This document shows positions 10,255-21,052 of a stretch of 64,000 nucleotides of DNA, piece after piece. Below the pieces are notes generated by a model. The model ran no database searches and was not told where the DNA came from. It was given only the letters and a program-made list of their open reading frames with translations. Origin of the DNA: Alphaproteobacteria bacterium (GTDB taxonomy: Bacteria; Pseudomonadota; Alphaproteobacteria; UBA8366; GCA-2717185); the NCBI GenBank assembly GCA_028822585.1, contig JAPKDL010000002.1, positions 1 through 64,000 of the forward strand. The letters run 5' to 3'. Position numbers and translations under genes: made by a program. Within the stretch, counting starts at the first letter, position 1; every line of letters begins with the position of its first letter.

Positions 10255-10614
10255 TTACGATGGCGTCGATGTCGAACCCTCCTCTGCTTTCTCTTCCGGC
10301 AAATCTTCTCCGGCGGCTTGGGCTCTCACGCCTTGCGATCGCAGTGCATTAGCCAAGGCGTAGGACGAAGTCGGGCTGGTGAAGAACAGCAACACGATGA
10401 TCAACCCCAGCTTCACCGAAATCAGCGTAAATCCGCCCTGCACCATCAACCCGGCCAGAAACAGCGCGGCCCCCAAGGTGTCAACCAATCCCGCGCCATG
10501 CATACGCGTATAAACATCCGGCAACCGCACTAACCCAATGGCGCCAGTGACAACAAAGAATGTTCCGCTCAGGATCAAAATCCAACTGACAATATCGAGG
10601 ATAACGTTAATCAT
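10255..10614 (-). CDS. mrpG: Monovalent cation/H+ antiporter subunit G
   Basis: GAIGLVRLPDVYTRMHGAGLVDTLGAALFLAGLMV signature. Confidence 0.92.
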   Translation of the reverse strand: MINVILDIVSWILILSGTFFVVTGAIGLVRLPDVYTRMHGAGLVDTLGAALFLAGLMVQGGFTLISVKLGLIIVLLFFTSPTSSYALANALRSQGVRAQAAGEDLPEEKAEEGSTSTPS

Positions 10615-10921
10615 CGGCGTCGCCTTCCCCGCCGCCTTCCCGGGCAATATGACGACCGCCTGGACGCGCCATGTCTCCGTAGCGGAAAAATTTTAGAACT
10701 GCGATCGTGCCAATGAAATTAATCAGCGCATACAACAGCGCAATATCCATAAACTCTGGACGCCCCATTAAGAAGCCCAGCACAGCAATCATCAAAACCG
10801 TCATCGTGCCGATGGAATTCACCACCAAGACCCGGTCGTACAGCGTTGGCCCCAACAGCGCGCGGACAAGACCCAGTATAATCGCCGCCGCCAAACCGGC
10901 TGTACCCGCGATAAACATCAT
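10607..10921 (-). CDS. mrpF: Monovalent cation/H+ antiporter subunit F
   Basis: LVRALLGPTLYDRVLVVNSIGTMTVLMIAVLGFLMGRPEFMDIALLYALINFIGTIAVLKF. Confidence 0.92.
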   Translation of the reverse strand: MMFIAGTAGLAAAIILGLVRALLGPTLYDRVLVVNSIGTMTVLMIAVLGFLMGRPEFMDIALLYALINFIGTIAVLKFFRYGDMARPGGRHIAREGGGEGDADD

Positions 10922-11394
10922 GCGTCATCCTCTAACGCGGTAACGCGGCGGTCCATTTCACCCTGCGACAAATCATCGGCGGCGTCCTGGCTTAAGGCGT
11001 GCACTACAAATTCACCGTCGTCGATGTCCATGGTCACAGTGCCTGGCGTCAACGTGATCGAATTTGCATAAATCACTTGTCCCAATTCGTCATGTTGGCT
11101 GGCTTTTACCCGAAACACCGTCGGCGTAATTGGCAGACTTGGCGCCAAAATTCGTTTGGTTACATCTATATTGGCAGTGACGATTTCCTTGCCCAACCAC
11201 AAAAAATAGCCAGGCAATTTTGAGCCAAGATGTATAGGGTGCGACTCATGGTCAACGACATCCATCCGCACCGCGATAAATACCGCAATTGCGCAAGACA
11301 AAGCGCCGAGAAAAATATAAAACGGCGTGAAAATTCCAGACAGGAGGAGCCAGACCACAAACAACGTCAGCCCCAACGATAACATTCGCCACAA
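10918..11394 (-). CDS. mrpE: Na+/H+ antiporter subunit E
   Basis: FLWLGKEIVTANIDVTKRIL...ANSITLTPGTVTMDIDDGEFVVHAL signature. Confidence 0.92.
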   Translation of the reverse strand: MWRMLSLGLTLFVVWLLLSGIFTPFYIFLGALSCAIAVFIAVRMDVVDHESHPIHLGSKLPGYFLWLGKEIVTANIDVTKRILAPSLPITPTVFRVKASQHDELGQVIYANSITLTPGTVTMDIDDGEFVVHALSQDAADDLSQGEMDRRVTALEDDA

Positions 11395-11543
11395 AAGCAG
11401 TATTCCCTCAAACGTCTAAAAACCAACGGCCTAAATCTTACGGCGTCCTCTATATCTCACTGCGTTCTGGGGCGTTTTCGCCGCTTCCATCTTCGCAACA
11501 TTATGTATAATTCCGGAAACCCAGCAAGTAAAAAGTTGATTCA

Positions 11544-12503
11544 ATGCGCTATACAAGATTTCTCATATTCGTAGCAATCTCTGCTTGCACCTCAAGCGTC
11601 CCGCTGCACCCCGCGCCGCCAAGCTGGACAACAACGCTGTCCGCCTCGCATGTTCTGAATGGTAAAATATGGAGTGTCGGCGACCGGCAATACGTAACGC
11701 CGCAACGAATCACCGTCGCCGCTGCGCGCGCCAATTACGTATTTCTAGGCGAAAGCCACGACAATCCCGATCACCACAGCCTGCAAGCCTGGATTCTTCG
11801 TGCCCTAACACGTCAGGGTCGAAAACCCGCCATCGTATTTGAGATGATTGAGGAAACACGCCAAGCAGCGCTGGATAAATATCAAAGGAACAACCCCACT
11901 GCCGCCGGGTTAGGCGCTGCCGTTGAATGGGAAAAAACCGGATGGCCAGACTGGTCGACCTATCAACCCATCGCGGACGCTGCTTTGTCGTCCAAACTTC
12001 CGATTTTTGCGGGCAATCCAGACAAACATGGGAAATTGCTGACCAAAGACCGGCGGAAACGTCTAGGGCTTGATGCGCCTCTACCCACGAAACAACACGA
12101 CTTGATGTTGGAGACAATCGACGCCGGGCATTGCCGCCTTGTGCCCAAGCAACATCTGGAGCCCATGGTTGCCATTCAGCGTGCACGCGACGCCGTGCTC
12201 GCTGACAACGCCCATATAGCCGCCAAAAGCACGCCCAACCAAGGCACTGTTCTGATTCTGGGCGCGAATCACGCCCGCAAGGATTACGCAGCGCCCATTG
12301 TGTTAGAGCGGCTTCACCCTGGGCAAAATTTGTTATCGGTCGCGTTTATCGAAGTTGACGATACGCTCAAATCACCAGAAAATTACGCTCACGACTTCGG
12401 CGCCGACACGATACCCTTCGATTATGTATGGTTTACTCCACGCGCAAACAACCGCAATTATTGCGCCGAACTTAAACAGAAATTTAAAAAATTTAAAATA
12501 TAA
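11544..12503 (+). CDS. ChaN family (DUF399) lipoprotein
   Basis: Lipobox-like FVAISAC; NYVFLGESHDNPDHHSLQ and KPAIVFEMIEETRQAALDKY motifs. Confidence 0.85.
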   Translation: MRYTRFLIFVAISACTSSVPLHPAPPSWTTTLSASHVLNGKIWSVGDRQYVTPQRITVAAARANYVFLGESHDNPDHHSLQAWILRALTRQGRKPAIVFEMIEETRQAALDKYQRNNPTAAGLGAAVEWEKTGWPDWSTYQPIADAALSSKLPIFAGNPDKHGKLLTKDRRKRLGLDAPLPTKQHDLMLETIDAGHCRLVPKQHLEPMVAIQRARDAVLADNAHIAAKSTPNQGTVLILGANHARKDYAAPIVLERLHPGQNLLSVAFIEVDDTLKSPENYAHDFGADTIPFDYVWFTPRANNRNYCAELKQKFKKFKI

Positions 12504-13235
12504 CTACCGAACGCAAAAGGGACCGATTTGCATTATTTTACTTTGCGCGGCGACCACTTTTACCAAAACCGCCCGTCAGCAGCGCGGACTGAAGTGGCAT
12601 GGTGCTCGGCCTCGCCGTCTTAAAAAAATCCGAAAGCGCCATGAATGTTATTTCTTTGGCCACACTTTATGTCCAACGACAACTTAAAAATTTTATGGCC
12701 CACAACATGGCATTTAGATGCTCCGTCGCGTGATGCCCAAATCGCCCACATATACCAACCAGAAAGTCTTCAACTTCCACACGCAGCCTGAAATCCGGAA
12801 TTTTCGAGCGACCAAATTCAAAGCGCCGTAGACATTCGGGTTAATGGGGCCAAGTTCATCCGCTATGAATGCAATCGGCATTAACTTAGGCCCAAGATAC
12901 GCGCGAGCATACTGACCCTGCGCCGACCATAACAACCGCTGAAGTTTTGCGATTGAAGATAATTATCTTCAAGCCGCGCCCGATCTACAAACCACAGCAC
13001 GAAGTCGAAACTGGATTTTGTCGCGGCTATCGCCATGCTGGCCTCATTTTAAATGAGGCTCTAAATCTTTTATAATATCGAATAGCTTACCGCACATTAA
13101 GCTTGGGAATGGATTTAGAAATAATTAAAATGTACCTAAGACGGGATTGACCATCTGCGACCAGACTATGATATTGACCGCAAATTGAAAGCACGTTGGC
13201 ATTCCACGCATTCAATCAGGGACAAGGGGACACAC

Positions 13236-13907
13236 ATGGATTTAAACGGCGAGTTCCGCATTAAAGCGTCAAAGCAGGCCGTTTGGAACGCCCTGAACGA
13301 CCCCGGAATCCTTAAACAGTGCATCCCCGGCTGCGAGGAATTGAAAAAAACCTCGGACACCGAAATGACGGCCAAAGCAGTCATCAAGATCGGCCCGGTC
13401 AAAGCAAAGTTCTCTGGCGCAGTCACACTGTCAGACGTAGATGCACCCAACAGCTATATTATATCCGGCGAAGGCAAGGGCGGCGCGGCAGGTTTCGCCA
13501 AAGGCGGCGCGGCGGTTACCTTGGAAGAAGACGGCGCGGAAACGGTGTTGCGATACACTGTCAACGCTGCGGTAGGGGGCAAGCTCGCCCAACTTGGCGG
13601 TAGGCTCATCGACGCCGCGTCAAAAAAATTGTCACGTGAATTTTTTGATAAATTCGCAGACCTTGTCGGCGAAGAACCCGCAACCGCGGAAATGATTGAA
13701 AAAGAAGCCACTGCCGAGGCCGTCGGTAAGGCCATGGACGCGAGCAAACCAGAAGCCGCGTATGACCCTACCGCCGCTCTGGAGCCAGGCCGCGCAATAG
13801 ACGGCACGAAACTTTGGAAAGGCTTCAGCCCAATGACGTGGGTCAGCGGCGTTGCCTTTCTGGTTTTTCTTATCCTTGCAGTCATAAAAACAGTCTTTCA
13901 ATACTAA
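13236..13907 (+). CDS. coxG: CoxG family (SRPBCC) carbon monoxide dehydrogenase-associated protein with C-terminal TM
   Basis: MDLNGEFRIKASKQAVWNALNDPGILKQCIPGCEEL; C-terminal hydrophobic helix; upstream of coxS-like gene. Confidence 0.9.
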   Translation: MDLNGEFRIKASKQAVWNALNDPGILKQCIPGCEELKKTSDTEMTAKAVIKIGPVKAKFSGAVTLSDVDAPNSYIISGEGKGGAAGFAKGGAAVTLEEDGAETVLRYTVNAAVGGKLAQLGGRLIDAASKKLSREFFDKFADLVGEEPATAEMIEKEATAEAVGKAMDASKPEAAYDPTAALEPGRAIDGTKLWKGFSPMTWVSGVAFLVFLILAVIKTVFQY

Positions 13908-14063
13908 CGAAACAGCCAGAATGGCGTTATGCAACTTGACCTAAAGCGCAGACGCCATCACACTTGGGACCGTTCACCATGGGCAATTGCTGGTGCATTC
14001 TCAACTGGCGCATAAACCATGGATAATTAATACGACCAATCGGTCGAAACAGGGAGGCTTGGC

Positions 14064-14534
14064 ATGCCAATTACCGTTTCCATGACGGTGAACGGCAAGG
14101 CTGTTACAGGGGAAATCGAACCTCGCACCTTGCTCGTTCAATTCATTCGTGAAAACCTCAAACTTACCGGCACGCATGTGGGGTGCGACACCAGCCAATG
14201 CGGTGCCTGCGTCGTCCATATCGACGGCACGTCAGTCAAAAGCTGTACGACGTTGGCAGTGCAAGTCGATGGCGCCGATGTTCACACCATCGAAAGCCTG
14301 GCGGATGGCGATACACTGCATCCAATGCAGGAAGCATTCCGGGAAAATCACGGCCTACAATGCGGGTTCTGCACACCAGGCATGGTTATGAGCGCGGTCG
14401 ATCTGGTGAAAGAAAACCCCGACCCCTCCGAACAGGAAATTCGGGAATGGCTCGAAGGCAATCTGTGCCGCTGCACGGGTTACCACAACATCGTCAAATC
14501 GATCAAAGCAGGCGCTGCGGCCATGCGAGGCTGA
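14064..14534 (+). CDS. coxS: (2Fe-2S)-binding small subunit of Mo-hydroxylase
   Basis: [42 protein letters not shown]. Confidence 0.93.
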   Translation: MPITVSMTVNGKAVTGEIEPRTLLVQFIRENLKLTGTHVGCDTSQCGACVVHIDGTSVKSCTTLAVQVDGADVHTIESLADGDTLHPMQEAFRENHGLQCGFCTPGMVMSAVDLVKENPDPSEQEIREWLEGNLCRCTGYHNIVKSIKAGAAAMRG

Positions 14535-14600
14535 CGCCGTCACAAACAAACAAAATAATAATATTTGACGATCAAACAGGGAACACATGGGAGACGTCAC

Positions 14601-16979
14601 ATGAACGCAACAGGAATTGGCGCCGCCGTCAAGCGAAAGGAAGATTTTCGGTTCTTGACCGGCCAAGGCACGTATACCGACGATATTAACCGCCCCGGGC
14701 AAGCCTACGCCTATATATTGCGCAGTCCATTGGCGCATGCGAACATTAAAAACATCGACACCACAGCGGCAAAGGCCGCTGACGGCGTACTTGCGGTGTT
14801 CATTGGCGACGACATGGCCGCCGACGGTGTCGGCGGCATTCCCTGCGGTTGGGGGGTCAACAATAAAGACGGTTCCGCCATGGCGGAACCAGCACATCCA
14901 GCGTTGGCCCAGGGTAAGGTTCGCTATGTTGGCGACCAGGTCGCCATCGTAATCGCCGAAACTTATACGCAGGCCAAAGATGCCGCGGAAACGATCTCTG
15001 TAGACTACGAAGAACTGCCTGCGGTAATCAATATGGAGGCCGCGCTTGCCGGTGGCCCTCTGGTCCATGACGACGCGCCGGGTAACATGTCCTACGATTG
15101 GGGCCTAGGCGATCTTGACGCTGTTAATGAAGGCTTCAAGAACGCAACCCAGGTCTCGAAAATCGATATCGTTAACAATCGATTGATCCCCAATGCGATG
15201 GAGCCCCGCGCCGGTATTGGCGAATACGACACGGCCACTGGAGAGTACACGCTCTACACCACCACCCAAAACCCACACGTTATTCGCTTGTTGATGGGCG
15301 CTTTCGTGTTGAATATTCCTGAACACAAACTTCGTATCGTCTCCCCCGATGTTGGCGGCGGATTCGGATCTAAAATCTTTCACTACGCCGAAGAAGCCAT
15401 TCTCACCTGGGCAGCGGGCAAAATTCAGCGCCCGATCAAATGGACCGCAGAGCGCTCAGATGCATTCATAAGCGACGCCCATGGCCGTGACCACATCACC
15501 CACGCCGAACTGGCGATGGATGCGGACGGTAAATTCCTGGCGCTGAAGGTATCCACCAAGGCTAATATGGGTGCCTATCTGTCCACCTTCGCCACCAGCG
15601 TGCCGACCTATCTTTACGGCACATTGCTGGCAGGCGTTTACAGCACGCCCGCCGTTTATGTCGAAGTGAAATCGGTCTTCACCAATACGGTGCCCGTTGA
15701 CGCCTATCGTGGTGCCGGTCGCCCAGAAGCATCCTACCTTTTGGAACGGCTCGTGGATCGCGCGGCTCGGGAAACAGGACACAGCCAAGTTGACCTTCGA
15801 CGCAAGAACTTCATTCCCAACGACGCCTTCCCTTACCAGACACCCGTCGCGCTGGCTTATGATTCTGGCGACTACAACGCATCCCTGGACGAGGCCTTGA
15901 AACGCGCGGACGTCGTCGGGTTCGAGGCCCGCAAGGCTGAGTCGGAACGAAATGGTAAACGCCGTGGTCTGGGGTATTCCACCTATATCGAAGCCTGCGG
16001 CATTGCGCCGTCGGCTGTGGCGGGCGCGCTCGGAGCCCGGGCAGGTTTGTATGAATCGGCAAACGTGCGAGTGCATCCTACCGGCTCGGTTACAGTCTAC
16101 ACAGGATCTCATAGCACCGGTCAAGGCCACGAGACGGCGTTCGCCCAATTGGTATCGGACACACTGGGCGTTTCCTTGGAAAGCGTCGATATCGTGCATG
16201 GCGACACCAATAAGGTGCAGTTCGGCATGGGCACTTACGGGTCTAGGTCGCTCGCAGTTGGCGGCGAAGCTCTAATGAAGGCGCTGAACAAGATTACCGA
16301 CAAGGCTGGCAAAATTGCAGCGCATTGTCTGGAGGCATCAGAAGCTGACATTGAATTCAAGGACGGTCAATTTTCTGTCGCGGGGACGGACAAATCCATG
16401 GCCTTTAGTGACGTCGCGTTGACCGCCTATGTGCCGCATAACTTCCCACACGAAACCCTGGAGCCGGGTCTTGAGGAAAACGCCTTTTACGATCCCGCAA
16501 ACTTCACCTTCCCGGGTGGATGTCATATCTGTGAAGTCGAAATCGACCCAGACACGGGCACGGTGTCGGTTGAAAATTTCGTTGCCGTTGATGACGTCGG
16601 TCGGGTCATAAACCCTATGATCGTCGAAGGACAGGTCCATGGCGGGGTCGCGCAGGGTATCGGCCAAGCGTTGTTGGAAGGCTGCATCTACGATGAAAGC
16701 GGCCAGCTGACGACGGGTTCGTTCATGGATTACACCATGCCACGCGCCGATAATATACCTAACATGGATGTAGGCAACACGGTTACGCTGTGCGCTCATA
16801 ACAGCCTCGGTGTGAAAGGCTGCGGTGAAGTGGGTGCCATTGGATCCCCGCCGGCAGTCATCAACGCCATTGTTGATTCACTCTGGGGTTTGGGCGTGCG
16901 TGACATCGCCATGCCCGCAACCCCGCAAAAAATCTGGCAAGCCATCGCTACGGCGCAAACGTCGCAAGCGGCAGAATAA
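14601..16979 (+). CDS. Xanthine dehydrogenase family molybdopterin-binding large subunit, form II CoxL-like
   Basis: [19 protein letters not shown]; active-site loop AYRGAGR at 15702-15722 (form II, not AYxCSFR); GGGFGSK; C-terminal [21 protein letters not shown]. Confidence 0.93.
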   Translation: MNATGIGAAVKRKEDFRFLTGQGTYTDDINRPGQAYAYILRSPLAHANIKNIDTTAAKAADGVLAVFIGDDMAADGVGGIPCGWGVNNKDGSAMAEPAHPALAQGKVRYVGDQVAIVIAETYTQAKDAAETISVDYEELPAVINMEAALAGGPLVHDDAPGNMSYDWGLGDLDAVNEGFKNATQVSKIDIVNNRLIPNAMEPRAGIGEYDTATGEYTLYTTTQNPHVIRLLMGAFVLNIPEHKLRIVSPDVGGGFGSKIFHYAEEAILTWAAGKIQRPIKWTAERSDAFISDAHGRDHITHAELAMDADGKFLALKVSTKANMGAYLSTFATSVPTYLYGTLLAGVYSTPAVYVEVKSVFTNTVPVDAYRGAGRPEASYLLERLVDRAARETGHSQVDLRRKNFIPNDAFPYQTPVALAYDSGDYNASLDEALKRADVVGFEARKAESERNGKRRGLGYSTYIEACGIAPSAVAGALGARAGLYESANVRVHPTGSVTVYTGSHSTGQGHETAFAQLVSDTLGVSLESVDIVHGDTNKVQFGMGTYGSRSLAVGGEALMKALNKITDKAGKIAAHCLEASEADIEFKDGQFSVAGTDKSMAFSDVALTAYVPHNFPHETLEPGLEENAFYDPANFTFPGGCHICEVEIDPDTGTVSVENFVAVDDVGRVINPMIVEGQVHGGVAQGIGQALLEGCIYDESGQLTTGSFMDYTMPRADNIPNMDVGNTVTLCAHNSLGVKGCGEVGAIGSPPAVINAIVDSLWGLGVRDIAMPATPQKIWQAIATAQTSQAAE

Positions 16980-16990
16980 GGAGACACACT

Positions 16991-17788
16991 ATGTACGAAT
17001 TTGAATACCAAAAGCCCAGCTCACTAAGCGAAGCCGCATCGGCAATTAAATCGGCGGATGACGGATCCCTGCTGGCCGGAGGTCAGACGCTACTGCCAAC
17101 GATGAAACAACGCTTGGCCAGCCCATCGGACCTTGTCGATTTGTCCGGGGTGCCGGGCCTTTCAGGCATATCCGTGGTGGATGGAAATGTCGTTATCGGC
17201 GCCATGACAACCCACGCGGCTGTCGCCGCCTCAGCTGATGTTAAATCCAATATTGCGGGCCTTGCGAAACTGGCCGGGTGCATAGGCGACCCGCAAGTGC
17301 GTCATCGCGGTACTATCGGCGGCTCCATCGCCAATAATGATCCGGCGGCGGATTACCCAGGTGCCTGTCTCGGGTTGGGGGCGACCATCGTCACCAACAA
17401 TCGGGAAATCAGCGCCGACGATTTTTTTGTCGGCCTGTTTGAAACCGCGCTGGATGATGGCGAGATCATCACCGCCGTGCGCTTTCCCATTCCGGAAAAG
17501 TCCGACTATTCCAAGTTCGCCCAACCTGCCAGCCGTTTCTCGCTGGTCGGCGCGTTTGTCGCAAAAACATCCAACGGTGCCCGCGTCGCCATTACTGGCG
17601 CTGGGCAGGCAGGCGTCTTCCGGGTACCAGCTATGGAATCCGCACTCAATGGCGACTTCTCCGCGGCATCTGTCGGGTCGATTAGCCTTCCATCGGACGA
17701 TTTGAACAGTGATATTCACGGCAGCGCGGATTATCGCGCTCATCTGGTTACCGTAATGGCCAAGCGCGCCGTCGACGGCTGTGGTTGA
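16991..17788 (+). CDS. coxM: FAD-binding medium subunit of Mo-hydroxylase
   Basis: [51 protein letters not shown]. Confidence 0.93.
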   Translation: MYEFEYQKPSSLSEAASAIKSADDGSLLAGGQTLLPTMKQRLASPSDLVDLSGVPGLSGISVVDGNVVIGAMTTHAAVAASADVKSNIAGLAKLAGCIGDPQVRHRGTIGGSIANNDPAADYPGACLGLGATIVTNNREISADDFFVGLFETALDDGEIITAVRFPIPEKSDYSKFAQPASRFSLVGAFVAKTSNGARVAITGAGQAGVFRVPAMESALNGDFSAASVGSISLPSDDLNSDIHGSADYRAHLVTVMAKRAVDGCG

Positions 17789-18389
17789 ATAACGCCCAAA
17801 CCAACGCATCGTCAAATTTTCAATTAGAAAGTCGGGCTCGCGGTAACCTCGGCTTTTTTATATGCTGTTTCCCAAGGACGTGGGACACAGCACCCCCTCA
17901 ACCAAATCAAGCGAACCCAATACCTTCGCGAGCTAAAATAATTCTTACGACTCTTACTAGGAATATTTATAGACACCGGAATTTGAAGGCTTCTCTTGGA
18001 TCACTCCTTCACAGCGCGACCTCTCCTTGTTAAACTGGGACCGTAATTTTGAGCTAACTTCACTCATGACGCGGACCCCCGGAAACCCACAACCCATTGC
18101 ACTGGCGAAAATCATAATGGCAGTGGCAGGTATCGTCCTTAACGTTACGCCGATTGCGTTTTGGACGGTGCCTTCCAAAATGGTTTTTCATCTGACATTG
18201 CTTGTGCGCGGTGGTGTCTATGAGGTTATCTTACTCGTCACATGCCCGTCACATTCGAGGGTTGGCCATGGAGTGCCAATATCAGAAGACCCCACGAGAC
18301 TCAAATTTTCCGCTAACCTAATTGATAAACCTCAAAATCAACAGAATCCAAAAGTTGATCAAGCATTAAACATCTAAGGAAACCTCTTC

Positions 18390-19178
18390 ATGGCAGGCAG
18401 GTTGGACGGCAAGGTGATAATTATCGCGGGCGCGGCGTCGCGCGGCGCAGGCGTCGGCACAGGCAAGGCCATGGCAATACTAGCGGCGAGAGAAGGTGCG
18501 AAGGTGACATTGGTCAACCGCACGGCGGAACGAGCTGAGGCATTGCGTCAGGAAATCGCGGATGAAGGTGGCGATGCCATGGTTTTCGCGGGCGACATTA
18601 CACAAGAAGAAGACGCCCAAGCAATGGTGGCGGCGACCGAGGCGCGTTATGGCATAGTGACAGGCTTGGTGAACAACATCGGCGGAGGCGTCAACGGCAC
18701 CATTGTCGAGGTGTCGGAAGAAGACTGGGACCGCGTCTTGCAAGTTAACCTCAAAACCGCGATGCAGGGGACAAAGGCCGTCGTCCCTGCTCTGTTGCGC
18801 GCAGGCGGCGGCTCCATCGTGAATATCTCCTCCAGCGTCGGTTGGGCGGGATTGATGTCCGACCGGGGGTCGGCGGCCTACGCTACCGCCAAGGCGGCGT
18901 TGCACGGCCTGACGCATTCCACGGCGGCTAATTTCGCGAACCAAAATATCCGCTGCAATTGCATCATCGTTGGCACCATATCAACGCCAATGGTGGCGCA
19001 TCTTGGGGAGGATGCACTCCGACGCCGTGTTGAAATGGTACCTACCCAGACCGAAGGCACCGGATGGGATATTGGCTATGCAGCAATCTATTTACTATCC
19101 GATGAATCGCGTTGGGTGACGGCGGTTAACCTGCCTGTCGACGGCGGCCTGGACGGACTTCGAACCTGGCCGCGCTAG
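18390..19178 (+). CDS. SDR family oxidoreductase
   Basis: Rossmann start IIIAGAASRGAGVGTGKA; NNIGGG; ISSSVGWAG...YATAKAALHGLT. Confidence 0.9.
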   Translation: MAGRLDGKVIIIAGAASRGAGVGTGKAMAILAAREGAKVTLVNRTAERAEALRQEIADEGGDAMVFAGDITQEEDAQAMVAATEARYGIVTGLVNNIGGGVNGTIVEVSEEDWDRVLQVNLKTAMQGTKAVVPALLRAGGGSIVNISSSVGWAGLMSDRGSAAYATAKAALHGLTHSTAANFANQNIRCNCIIVGTISTPMVAHLGEDALRRRVEMVPTQTEGTGWDIGYAAIYLLSDESRWVTAVNLPVDGGLDGLRTWPR

Positions 19179-19196
19179 CACAGATCGAGATTAAAG

Positions 19197-19238
19197 TTCG
19201 CCCCTTAGTCGCGTCCATTTACGCAACTAAGGAGCGAA
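19197..19238 (-). terminator. Candidate 3'-end hairpin between convergent genes
   Basis: 17-nt arms ttcgccccttagtcgcg / cgcaactaaggagcgaa with 8-nt loop; two C.A mismatches on + become G.U wobbles on the - strand transcript. No long U-tract. Confidence 0.4.
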
Positions 19239-19330
19239 TTGTGATCAATGTTGGTCTAATCACCGAGACCGCAGGTCATTTTTACGCCAATAACTATGCG
19301 CGGCAGTTCGCTGGAGACTTAGAACAAGCT

Positions 19331-20884
19331 TCACGGCATATAGGGAATCGTTGGGGGACCAAGTTGCGTCTTTAGGATGCGTTGAGCCTCCTCCACAAAC
19401 TCACACAGCAGAGGCCTTGTTTCACGGGGGTCGATGATATCCTGTCCCGTAGCTTCGGCGGTGCGGAAGGGGGATGCCAGCGCCTGCAGCCGTTCTTCAA
19501 TTTCCGCACGCTTGGCGTCCGGGTCATCAGCAGATTCAATTTCGCTCCGATAGGCCGCCGCGGCGCCGCCGGAGATGTGCATCGAGCCCCAATTCGCCGA
19601 CGGCCAGGCGTAGCGGCGATACATGCCGCTGGGACGGTGATGGCATTGCCCTGCTACGCCATACAGACGACCGATGACCACCGTCACCCAAGGCATACGG
19701 CTGAGACACAGGGTTGAAATCATTCGAGCACCGGCGCGTTCGATGCCGCGCTTCTCGGACTCCAGCCCAACCATAAAACCGGGTTCGTCGGCGAGTGAGA
19801 TCATCGGCAGATGAAAGGTGTCGCAAAGCTGGATTAACCGGTTGACCTTACTACCCGCCGCAACATCGGTTGAGCTGCCGTTGTAACGCGGGTTATTGAT
19901 CATAATTCCCACGGGATACCCATTGAAACGTGCCAGACCGATGATCCGCGCGCGGCCATACAACGGCGATATCTCGAAGAACGAGTCCGTATCAACGACG
20001 GCCTGTAAAATTTTTCGGGCGTCATAGGTCTTGCGGCGATCCTTGGGCATGGCCGACAGCAGCAATTCCTCGCGCCGTTCCGGATCATCCGTGATTGCGC
20101 TGCGCGGCGCCGGTTCATCGACACTGGAGGGTAGGTAGCTCAGGAAGGTACGAATTTGCCGGAACGCGTCTTCTTCGTCCTTCGCAAGGTTATCGATGCA
20201 ACCGCTTTCGCGAACATGGATATGGTCACCACCCAATTCCTCCTTGGTGATATCATACCCCAGCGCCGCCTTCACCACCGGCGGTCCACCAGGAAAAATC
20301 TGGCTCATATCCTTCACCATGATGGAAAAATGCGACAACGGCGCTTGCACGGCGGGCAATCCCGCGACCGAACCCAAAACGGCGGACACGACAGGAGCCG
20401 TTGACAGAAGTTGGACTTCATATTGAACCCAGGCGTTGCCATCGGGCGTGTAGGTACGTCCCAGTTCCTCAAACGACCGGACGCTACCGCCCGCCGCGTC
20501 GAGCAAACGGATATAAGGCAAGCGCCATTCGAGCGCCCGTTGCGAGGCGCTCAATTCCTGTCCGATCCCACCTCTTGTGCCGCCAGACCCGCCACGCACG
20601 GTGAAATCTCCGGCGGTAATTACAACCTTCCGGTCATCAAACTTGGCGACGCCTTCTACCAAAGGACGTGGCAGAAAGTCCTTAAAGACATTGTTTTCGT
20701 ACCGCCCGGCACCCATCAGCCCCATGAATTCACGAAAAGACCCATCATCAGAAATAGCAGAAATACGTTCGCGCACGGTCAATTTTCCCCGCTTGCGCTG
20801 CCGGGCAACGCCTTCGGCCCCACCCATTTCCGCTGCAATCTCCCGGCGTTTTTCCAACTCGCGCACTTCACTGTCCCAAGACAT
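19331..20884 (-). CDS. Acyl-CoA carboxylase carboxyltransferase (beta) subunit
   Basis: RKRGKLTVRERISAISDDGSFREF; RGGSGGTRGGIGQE; GYPVGIMINNPRYNGSSTDVAAGSKVNRLIQLCDTFHLPMISLADEPGFMVG. Confidence 0.9.
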   Translation of the reverse strand: MSWDSEVRELEKRREIAAEMGGAEGVARQRKRGKLTVRERISAISDDGSFREFMGLMGAGRYENNVFKDFLPRPLVEGVAKFDDRKVVITAGDFTVRGGSGGTRGGIGQELSASQRALEWRLPYIRLLDAAGGSVRSFEELGRTYTPDGNAWVQYEVQLLSTAPVVSAVLGSVAGLPAVQAPLSHFSIMVKDMSQIFPGGPPVVKAALGYDITKEELGGDHIHVRESGCIDNLAKDEEDAFRQIRTFLSYLPSSVDEPAPRSAITDDPERREELLLSAMPKDRRKTYDARKILQAVVDTDSFFEISPLYGRARIIGLARFNGYPVGIMINNPRYNGSSTDVAAGSKVNRLIQLCDTFHLPMISLADEPGFMVGLESEKRGIERAGARMISTLCLSRMPWVTVVIGRLYGVAGQCHHRPSGMYRRYAWPSANWGSMHISGGAAAAYRSEIESADDPDAKRAEIEERLQALASPFRTAEATGQDIIDPRETRPLLCEFVEEAQRILKTQLGPPTIPYMP

Positions 20885-21052
20885 TAGGTATCCTCCCTGA
20901 TCAGCCCATACTGGTAATACCGACACTCGACGCCTGGCTTTACAAGTAGAATTCTGGGGAAGAATTCTGACGGCGCCGTGATTTCAGGCTTGCCAATTTC
21001 CTCGCCCACCGTGATGGTCTGACAAACGTCAATTCACATCAGGGAGAAGACA

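Noticed and set aside
12504-13235. AT-rich gap with small ORFs such as 12714-12935
   Set aside because: No recognisable motif or RBS; treated as non-coding or decayed sequence without support.
14355-15068. Long antisense ORFs inside coxS/coxL (also 15456-16199, 32921-33673, 47320-47949)
   Set aside because: Antisense shadows of strongly coding genes; no protein-like motifs.
17957-18178. - strand ORF NAIGVTLRTIPATAIMIFASAMG resembling a Mo-hydroxylase large-subunit C-terminus
   Set aside because: Similarity is short and only by eye; no upstream coding continuity was found.
19241-19375. + strand open stretch VINVGLITETAGHFYANNYARQFAGDLEQASRHIGNRWGTKLRL
   Set aside because: Short, overlaps the carboxyltransferase 3' end, and no family could be assigned with confidence.
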